Origin: Nannochloropsis salina CCMP1776
Taxonomy: Eukaryota; Sar; Eustigmatophyceae; Eustigmatales; Monodopsidaceae
DNA: 64,000 nt
Assembly: GCA_004565275.1 (NCBI GenBank)
Contig: SDOX01000019.1
Coordinates: forward strand, 926,340-990,339
Reading direction: 5' to 3'
Positions 57,162 through 64,000 of the stretch are shown here, piece by piece. The first letter of the stretch is position 1. Each line of letters starts with the position of its first letter. The notes below the pieces were generated by a model that was not told the origin of the DNA, searched no databases, and was given only the letters and a program-made list of their open reading frames with translations. A program made the position numbers and the translations under genes.

Positions 57162-59012
57162 CTATCGTTGTATCGCTCTGCCTCGCTCCATATCTCGCTC
57201 CACGAGCGGTAATTGACGTGGTTGAAATTTTTGTTCAGGGAGAGTGAAGCTACCTGAGGGTTGCGCGCGAGGCTGTGGGACAGGAGCGGGTCGAATAGTA
57301 GTAGACGGAACATCAAAGGACATGGCCACGCAGTCCCGGACTCTCAAACCTTGAGCGCCGGCCAGAGATCGGACACGGGCATAGCCCTTTAAAAACGGGG
57401 TGGTGTATAAAGCCAAGGCTGTTGCGATCAAGCTGACGACCCCGAGATAAATCGGACGAACGCCTCCCTGTAATGTCAACATGGAACTTGTCCCTTTTCT
57501 CAAAAGCCACGAGGCCAAAGAGGGATAGGCGGCCCCGACAGCGGCATGTGCGGTGTGGTAGAGCGTACCAACACCTGCATAAGCAATGCGGGTAGGGAAA
57601 GGCTCAGCCATTAAGGCGGCTAATGGCCCTTGCATCGTGCCAAGACCTAAACCGAGGACAAGAATGTACCCTCCGAAGAGCCAGCCAAGAGGTTTATGAC
57701 GACGCACCGTACCTGCCGCCAAAATAAAGAATAACCAAGTGCACACACAGGTCAAAACTGCCCCAATCCGGTACAGAAGACACCGCGAGAAGGACAGTCC
57801 GCGGAGAACGGCGCTCACAATGGTAACAGCAACTGCTACTAACAGCGCCATTGCTATACATCCTTGCACGTCTTTAGTGGCGGCTGTTGCACTTCTTTCT
57901 TCGTTATCATGCCCGTGAGGTCCAAAGCCACTCCCGTGTGGGAATATAATTGGCCATTGATAAATCAACATGGCTTGAGTCCAGGCGTCGATCAAGAGCG
58001 TCGCCCACCCGAAAAGCAATGCCCAAAACTGCTGCTTTCCCATGGCCAACCAAGGATATCGCTCCATGTCCCCCATCTCCCGTTGTCGAAAGAATTCCGT
58101 CTCATGGTCCCCACAGTACGCCCATGCGGCTGTTGGAAGCATGAGACCACCCCCGATGCAGAATGCTGCCCGCATCGGTGCTCCACCTCCATCCTGCCCT
58201 AATAGCTGGTACGCGGCCCCAGCAGCCAGGCCCAAACCAATAAAAACGCCCGAGTGTGAAATCCCTGCGGCTACAGCACCATGATTCTCATCTTTACAGG
58301 CTTCCATGGATATCAGGATGGTACCTGGCCACTGACCACCAATGCCAATACCTTGCAAGAAGCGTATCACGGCCCATACACCCGACGGTCCATCCTCTCG
58401 AGAATCACGGAAAGGGAAACAACCCATGACAATTGTCGTGAGACCGACTAAAAGCAGCGCCAAGGATAAGGCGGGACGACGACCGTGCAAATCTCCAAAA
58501 TGACCAAAGAGCGGTGCACCTACGAAGCGACCGGCGAAGAGCGAATAAAATGCAGCCGGCGACAATCTATAGGCATTTCGTGCCATTTCAGAATCCGGGA
58601 CGTGAGCTGAGGGGCCCGTGGGAGAGATGAAGAAGGTCAATCCAAAGCAGTAATACGCAAGTGTTGATGATAGGAAACCCGCAACGTGGTGGTTAAAAAA
58701 TTCATCAGCCGATATGGTGGCCTCTGTATGGCTACCTTCATTATCCTGTGAATCCTCCTCCTCACTCTGGCTTACAACATCACTGGTAATACGGCAGAGA
58801 CAGCACTTAAGGAGACCGGGATGAACCTCTGAATTCCCATCTACTTTTTCTTCTTGAACCTCGCACGCCTGATCCGGTTGGTTCTCTTGTCGCTGTCTGA
58901 AATGTCTCCACCTTTGTAGAAGCTGAGATATAATTGCATTGCAATGTAAAGTCTGGCTTTGTGGCAAGTCGATCTCGGGGTTCGCCTCCGACGCAGTGCT
59001 GGATCTATGCAT
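57162..59012 (-). CDS. major facilitator superfamily transporter
   Basis: This is one exon. The first in-frame ATG is at 59012 (MHRSSTASEANPEI), giving 616 aa; a longer open frame upstream has no ATG. The first 130 residues are soluble and acidic (QSEEEDSQDNEGSHTEATIS). About twelve membrane helices follow. The MFS signature between helices 2 and 3 is clear (GRFVGAPLFGHFGDLHGRR), and RFLQGIGIGGQWPGTILISM marks helix 4. HSGVFIGLGLAAGAAYQLLG is helix 5. The wording is that of the metabolite:H+ symporter and phosphate:H+ symporter groups (ProP, ShiA, Pho84-like). The substrate cannot be read from the sequence. A poorly conserved central loop (GFGPHGHDNEERSATAAT) and a 70-residue C-terminal tail are typical cytoplasmic parts. 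Confidence 0.88.
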   Translation of the reverse strand: MHRSSTASEANPEIDLPQSQTLHCNAIISQLLQRWRHFRQRQENQPDQACEVQEEKVDGNSEVHPGLLKCCLCRITSDVVSQSEEEDSQDNEGSHTEATISADEFFNHHVAGFLSSTLAYYCFGLTFFISPTGPSAHVPDSEMARNAYRLSPAAFYSLFAGRFVGAPLFGHFGDLHGRRPALSLALLLVGLTTIVMGCFPFRDSREDGPSGVWAVIRFLQGIGIGGQWPGTILISMEACKDENHGAVAAGISHSGVFIGLGLAAGAAYQLLGQDGGGAPMRAAFCIGGGLMLPTAAWAYCGDHETEFFRQREMGDMERYPWLAMGKQQFWALLFGWATLLIDAWTQAMLIYQWPIIFPHGSGFGPHGHDNEERSATAATKDVQGCIAMALLVAVAVTIVSAVLRGLSFSRCLLYRIGAVLTCVCTWLFFILAAGTVRRHKPLGWLFGGYILVLGLGLGTMQGPLAALMAEPFPTRIAYAGVGTLYHTAHAAVGAAYPSLASWLLRKGTSSMLTLQGGVRPIYLGVVSLIATALALYTTPFLKGYARVRSLAGAQGLRVRDCVAMSFDVPSTTIRPAPVPQPRAQPSGSFTLPEQKFQPRQLPLVERDMERGRAIQR

Positions 59013-61466
59013 ACGTGTGACTCCCGAGGTGACTCCAAACGCTGCGCGCGATGTAACACATCTCCTTATGTGAGAGCGGGTGAGCGAAACTGTAAGTGAA
59101 TGTGTAGACTTGCTGTGAGACCTCAACTAGGAGAAAAGGAACATGAAGTACATGAACGGCTTAATTTCTTTCTGGAACATTACAGCTCTTATTAACACGG
59201 CTAAATAATGTTCTCAATTGAGGTCGCCACGTACCATATTGTTCTGATCGCTGATCATCGCTAGAGATACTGCAATATCAGATAGCAGAAAAATGAATAG
59301 GAGCACTTCTTGCATCAAAAGGACCAAAAGGCATCAAAAAAGCATCCAAAGGGACAGATTTCTCTTGTGCAGTATTAATTTGCTCTATGGATTGCAAGTG
59401 CAGATATCTCACTATAGAAAACGACTTCTTTGGTAATGTCGCGCGAGAGGCCCTCCTTCCTCGGTTCCCACCCGAAAGCTACTCCAGAGAAAGAATGGGT
59501 GAGTTTGCACGAAGAACTTTATGCACGTCTTTTGTCCGTTCTGAAGCCTTGTCATGAAGGAGCTGTTCTGCTTTCGCTGGACGTCCCAGTCGAGAAGGAG
59601 TATGGCTTTGTTCGCAGACATAAGGACAAAAATGGCGCTGGAGCGAAAGGTCAAGTGGGCGTTGTCTTTTCAGCTGATGCCACATGAAAATAAATGCATT
59701 TGGTGGACGTTAGGTCATGTCACATTTTATCCTGGGTTCAATGCCAGTACATGTATCAAGTCTCCCCGGGCAGCGGCTTCCACAAGGCGGAGGGGATAAT
59801 GATTTTTTACGGTACAGCCCCATCGGATTCCCTGACCAAAGTGAGCGAGGGATGGCACAGGCTTAGCGCGCCCAGTGACGCAGAAAAAGGATCCAGTTCA
59901 CGATCTACTTGATGGCCTTGCAGTATGCAGGAGGAACTTCGAAGCATGCGCGGCAGCTTAAACCCATCCCTGAGTTTGTTGCCGCGCCAAGGAGCCTCGA
60001 AGGTTGGGCAGGTCGCTACCCTTGTGAGAATTTATCCTCCTTGTGGACGCTGTCTCAAGGCGATATGGCTGCTTCTTTTCGCGTCGATTTGCCGCACATT
60101 TGGCAGAGCAAACTTAAACTCACTCTCGCATCCTTTCTGACACACAACCCCTTGCTCGGCTGCTTCTGGTGCAGATCTAAGTGCGGTCTTCTGGGGTACA
60201 TATGCATCGTCGGATCGAGCTGCGCAGCAAAATCGGCCATAGACGTGCCGACGAGCATGTCGTCTTTAGCGGTAAAGCAAAAGTTGCGAGCATGAAAGCT
60301 ATATAAATGATCTCCGGGAGCTCTTTGTTAGGAAAGGGTTCGACACAAAATTGTAAAAAGCGGCGATATTTTGCTTTGTTCTTAGCCTGACGAAAACAAA
60401 GCTCTTGTTCCAATACAAAGCGACGGTCATCACGCGTTGGAAAAAAGAGCATTCACCAGGCACACTTAGTGATTTCCTTGTTAATTAGGAGACCAAATAG
60501 GAAGATACGACTGTCGTCACTCTAAATTAATGGCAAAAAAATCGATTCAATCGCGTGAGAAGTATTTTTCTTTATTTCAAAAAGTTCCCCTCGCGTCTCC
60601 AAATCAAGACACGAAAACGACTGACTTTGTGAAATTGAAATCGACTGACGCGAATGAAATGTCGATATTACATGTGATGGAAGCAATGGAGTGTATGAGG
60701 CACTGCAGTGTACAAGGCTTGTACAGCTGGGTGGGAGCCGACAGCAATTTTCTAACATTGAATGAAAGTCTTGCTGTCCAGAAAGTGTCAAAAGCGCCCA
60801 AAATGTAACAAAGGTCGAGCAATAATACCACATAAGCAGCCCACGCCAGAGAAAACATACTCGACCACCGTGCTTCCTTGCTTCAAACAGCAGTCGCTAA
60901 AAAAAGGTCCTTTGGGGGGCGGGGAGGGGGCGGTAAAAAAACTTGAACGCCACGGAAAAAGCGAGGCCGGGAAAAAAGAGAAAGGAACAGTCCTGAGCTT
61001 TCGTCACGCCCTTTGCCGCGTCATCGTGGGACCATTTCGCCCACCTGGACACCAACATGCACACACTTCTGACTAAAATTTAACTAAATTTTCATTGTAG
61101 TGCACAGGCCTTAATATTTCGTTTCAAAGGTGGACTTCACAAGTCGTTTTTTACTGGACAAGAGGCCGCCGACTCCCCGGCAGCCTCTGGGGGGATTCCG
61201 GCAGGAGATCGACCTGGCTTCTCTTTCGATTTGAAGTAACAGCTCGTTGTTTCCCCATTATTGGTAAGGTGCCCAAAATCTGTGATGCCTGGCTCATAGA
61301 GGGATGGATGATGCTTGCAAGGGCTTAGGTCACTCCTAGGCAAGGTCCGGAAATCCCCCGAGCGCCGACAAGATCGCCATTCCTAAAAATTTCACGTTCC
61401 TGTTCACCCTCACCGTTCTCTTATTTGAACGTCCCATTCCCACATCTCTCGTTCAAAAATAGGAGG
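59013..61466. other. gene-poor interval, 2.45 kb
   Basis: This lies upstream of both the MFS gene (minus) and the conserved membrane-protein gene (plus). Several open frames of 60-130 codons exist on the plus strand between 59430 and 60800, but none has clear protein character or splice partners. GFHKAEGIMIFYGTAPSDS (about 59776-59832) reads somewhat like protein and could be an exon of a decayed gene. No RNA gene or repeat family was found. Confidence 0.45.
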
Positions 61467-62804
61467 ATGATAGACTCGTCAACGTCTGTGAGGCCAAGCG
61501 ATCCTCGGGCCGTAGCGGCTGGGGTTATGTCTGGGACTTTCCAGCCTCACCAACATAATACCTTGGAGGACGAGCTTCTTGGCCAACACATATTCGCGGA
61601 CCTGATAGCAGCCATGGGCGCGTCGGCTATGGTGGCGCCTTTCGTCAGGTACGGTAATATACCCAGTAATATTAACAAGAGCGGACAGATCTTGGCAGTA
61701 ATGCAAAGGGTCGAAATTGTCTCGAACATGCTGGAACCTATCGACCGACTTCCTTTTCACAAGCTTACTTTTTTCGCCATCGTCTCGTTTTTGTCTTGTC
61801 TTCCATATCCAGTGTAATAGATAAAGCCATCATACAAAATCAAGCCGGGGCCGCGTCACTGGAGTCCTCCATCGTCTCCTCGTTTCAATCTCTCGTCCGC
61901 GACCCCATGACCTTCCTCCGGAGGCCAGAGGTCCTCATGGTCTGGACCGTGTACGGCGTCACTTACTTCGCTGCCAACCTTGTGAACACCACCAGCAAAG
62001 CCTACGACTACCAGGCCGACGTGCCCCGCCTCTTGGCTACCACCACGGCCAACATGGGCGCCGGGATCGCCAAGGACAGGGCCTACGCACGCATGTTCGG
62101 CACCGTGGCCCCCCGAGGCCTGCCAGCGTCGTCCTACTTGTTTTTTTTCTCGCGGGACTTGGTCACCATGGGAGCTTCGTTCAATGTGCCTGAGCCCTTG
62201 GCGCATGAGATGCACACAAAGCTGGGCGTGCCTGCAGGAGCGGCGGACGTGGCGGCCCAGGTAAGGGATAGAGTCTATATATATATACGCCTTAGGCTTG
62301 ATTAGAACTGTTCCAGACACGAGACGGTTGTATGCATATATTTTCGACTGCCAACCTACTTTTTCCTACCTTCGGTTCTTCTTCCTCTCGCAGCTCTTCT
62401 GTCCCGTGGCCATGCAGTTCCTCACCACCCCCATGCACTTGTTGGGTCTGGACCTGTACAACCGGCCCCTCTCCTCCTGGAGGCAACGCTACCTTTTGAT
62501 TGCCTCCAACTACCAGAAAACGGTGGCAGCGAGAATAGCGAGGATCCTTCCTGCCTTTGGGTTCGGGGGTCTGGGGAACAAAAAAATCAGGCAGGAGGAG
62601 CGTGCCTGGATAAAGCGGCGACAAAACGCTCTCCACAAAGGGATGAAAGAACCGGTGGTGGTGTTGGGACGCGACCGGCATGGAGGAGAGGAAGGCTTGG
62701 TACGTCAAGGGCCAGATAGGCCCACGCTCATGCCGGGGCTGCTCCCACGTCCCGTGGTACCCTCCATGTTGCCACTCCCGGCTTGGGCAGTGAATACTAA
62801 GTAG
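61467..62804 (+). CDS. conserved membrane protein, probably mitochondrial, unknown function
   Basis: There are three exons, 61467-61648, 61813-62260 and 62394-62804 (donors CAG|GTACGG and CAG|GTAAGG, acceptors ATCCAG and CTCGCAG), joined in frame to 346 aa. Landmarks are APFVSVIDKAIIQN, ANLVNTTSKAYD, RAYARMFGTVAPRGLPASSY, FFSRDLVTMGASFNVPEPLA, CPVAMQFLTTPMHLLGLDLY and ARILPAFGFGGLGNKKIR. I recall the same pattern (IDKxI, RDSxTIxASF, PxxxQFxSTPxHLxGLDLYNRP, RIxRIxPAFGxGGxGN) in uncharacterised mitochondrial membrane proteins of fungi; this is memory, not a search. Several hydrophobic segments suggest a membrane location. Exons 2 and 3 both end in family-like blocks, which supports the splice calls. 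The last 60 residues are variable. Confidence 0.8.
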
Positions 62805-63690
62805 AGGAACAGGCAGGTGGAGGGGGGACTTCCTACCTGCACACTCGGATACCGTGAAAATGAAGAGCTACGCCGGGCTTTCATGTACGTTCCATGTTGG
62901 TGGAGCCGGCGACTCTTTGTAAAGTACGTTAGTATGTACAGAGCTTAGCGTTAGGGGGAGAACGCGCGAAACACGAAGACATGATAGTTCCAAGGTCGCT
63001 CTCGAGGGCCCCATTAGGAAAAAAAGGGAGCAAGGCTGGTAAGAGGCACTTATTTATGGACAGTGCCCGTGTGCATAAGCGGTATAGGTACAGATAGTCG
63101 TATGTAGTGGCGGTGCCGTGAGGACAGGGTTTGTAGATGCCCAATTGAAAAGCGCTTAGAAGGTAGGGATGAAAGACGCAGTAAAGCTTTTCGAAGCACC
63201 AGTTTCTCAAAGCTTGGAAAAGAGGGGACCATTTCCTGTCGTCCTCCGTGTCGACATGTGATGCGACCAGACGTTCAGTTGGTTCCTCTCCTGCAAGTCA
63301 GACTCATTTTTGAAGAAGTCGCGGTATGCGGCTCACGTGTAAATAGCGGGAGGATAAGGGGGAGGGAGTGTCTCATGCCTCAGACAAGCAAGTGACATCG
63401 TAGAATGAAACGACTTGACCTGATTGAGCTCGAATCATGACCCTACGAGAGCCTCAGCTATCCTGCTCTGACACATCTCCTACTCTAGGAGACACTACAT
63501 TTCATATAATTTGATTGCGTGCGCCGATTCCATCTCTCGCTCACTTCCCAACCGCATAGTTGAGCACAAAAGAAAGCGCAAATCGGGGTCCAGACGGACA
63601 TTGAAATCCAGAGCAAGCAACGGCGTGCATCAATTAGTACATTCCTTGCATCACGCGTAAATTCTTTCGTGCATGCCTCCTTTCATCCTC
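62805..63690. other. convergent intergenic, 886 bp
   Basis: This lies between the conserved membrane protein (plus) and the RRM protein (minus). A short alternating TA run (62278-62288) lies just before it, in intron 2 of the preceding gene. No coding frame is convincing. Confidence 0.5.
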
Positions 63691-64000
63691 TCACGATCTT
63701 CTCCCTTTTTTTTGCGCCTTACTCCACTGCCGACCGTCGGGTGCCCTGTAGCTCGCTTTTGGTGCCCCAGTCTCGTAGTCGACAAAGACTTTCCTCCCGC
63801 CCACTTGGATCGCCCCCTGCTTCTTGACCGCAATTTCCGCCGCATTCTCCTTCTCGAATTGCACGTAGCAAAAGCCTTTCTGCTGCTGCGTGTGCTGCCA
63901 TACGGCCAGGCGAACCGTCTTGATCTTCCCGCAGAACGTGAAGGCCTCGCGCACCGCGTCTTCCGTAGTGTTGTAGGGCCTGAGGGAAGATAACAGGAGG
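63691..64000 (-). CDS. RRM RNA-binding protein, nucleolar type (last exon, 5' partial)
   Basis: The last exon spans 63979-63691, preceded by an intron that runs off the right edge (acceptor CCTCAG at 63980). It encodes about 95 residues of one RNA-recognition motif: LPYNTTEDAVREAFTFCGKI (RNP2 side), VRLAV, then KGFCYVQFEKENAAEIAVKK (RNP1: KGFCYVQF), GGRKVFVDYETGAPKASYRA and an end SKAQKKGRRS. The closing DYETGAPKASYRAPDGRQW is the sort of tail seen after the last RRM of Nop13/Rnp24-like and nucleolin-like proteins that act in ribosome biogenesis. The rest of the protein is outside the window. Confidence 0.8.
   Translation of the reverse strand, partial: LLLSSLRPYNTTEDAVREAFTFCGKIKTVRLAVWQHTQQQKGFCYVQFEKENAAEIAVKKQGAIQVGGRKVFVDYETGAPKASYRAPDGRQWSKAQKKGRRS

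Noticed and set aside
59430-60295. Several 70-128 codon plus-strand frames
   Set aside because: They do not join into a gene and have no recognised family; kept only as a note on the gap.

Overview
This is a stretch of nuclear genome from a compact, moderately GC-rich eukaryote, most likely a photosynthetic stramenopile. A Nannochloropsis/Microchloropsis-type eustigmatophyte is my best guess. The reasons are short GT-AG introns, genes tightly packed on both strands, typical eukaryotic genes (beta-tubulin, TAF1, SBDS, GPN1, REX4, deoxyhypusine synthase), and two proteins with signal-peptide-like presequences ending near an A-F junction, as in plastid proteins of secondary red-plastid algae. 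The organism call is inference. No rRNA, tRNA, CRISPR array or recognisable viral or transposon gene was found.

Layout, left to right. 0-12 kb: a two-domain voltage-gated cation channel (TPC-like, open at the left edge), a Golgi mannosyltransferase-like protein (2 exons), beta-tubulin (11 exons, minus) and the 25S rRNA methyltransferase BMT2 (3 exons, minus). 12-21 kb: a low-complexity nuclear-type protein of unknown function, GPN1 GTPase, SBDS with an added zinc finger, a secreted unknown protein and a lipocalin-like secreted protein. 21-31.3 kb: a 1418-aa RCC1-HECT ubiquitin ligase and a 1746-aa TAF1. 31.3-33.8 kb: a gene-poor gap. 33.8-47 kb: glycerophosphodiester phosphodiesterase, HPP membrane protein, TPMT-type methyltransferase, mitochondrial AIF, isochorismatase-like hydrolase, queuine tRNA-ribosyltransferase and REX4 exonuclease. 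47-53 kb: the least ordinary part, with an AT-richer membrane-protein gene, a short orphan gene, a roughly 2.8-kb-spaced direct duplication and a long inverted repeat carrying the same coding segment on both strands. 53-64 kb: plastid-type EngB GTPase, deoxyhypusine synthase, plastid CA1P-phosphatase-like protein, an MFS transporter, a 2.4-kb gap, a conserved membrane protein (3 exons) and the last exon of a nucleolar-type RRM protein.

Several genes share a theme of ribosome and translation biogenesis (BMT2, SBDS, REX4, EngB, TGT, DHPS, RRM protein), but they are separate transcription units and I see no operon-like logic. Divergent pairs with short shared upstream regions are GPN1/SBDS (238 bp) and DHPS/CA1P phosphatase (243 bp). 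Exon coordinates in the entries were derived by eye from GT-AG sites, frame continuity and family conservation. The best candidate for something undescribed is the 49.4-52.8 kb repeat locus.
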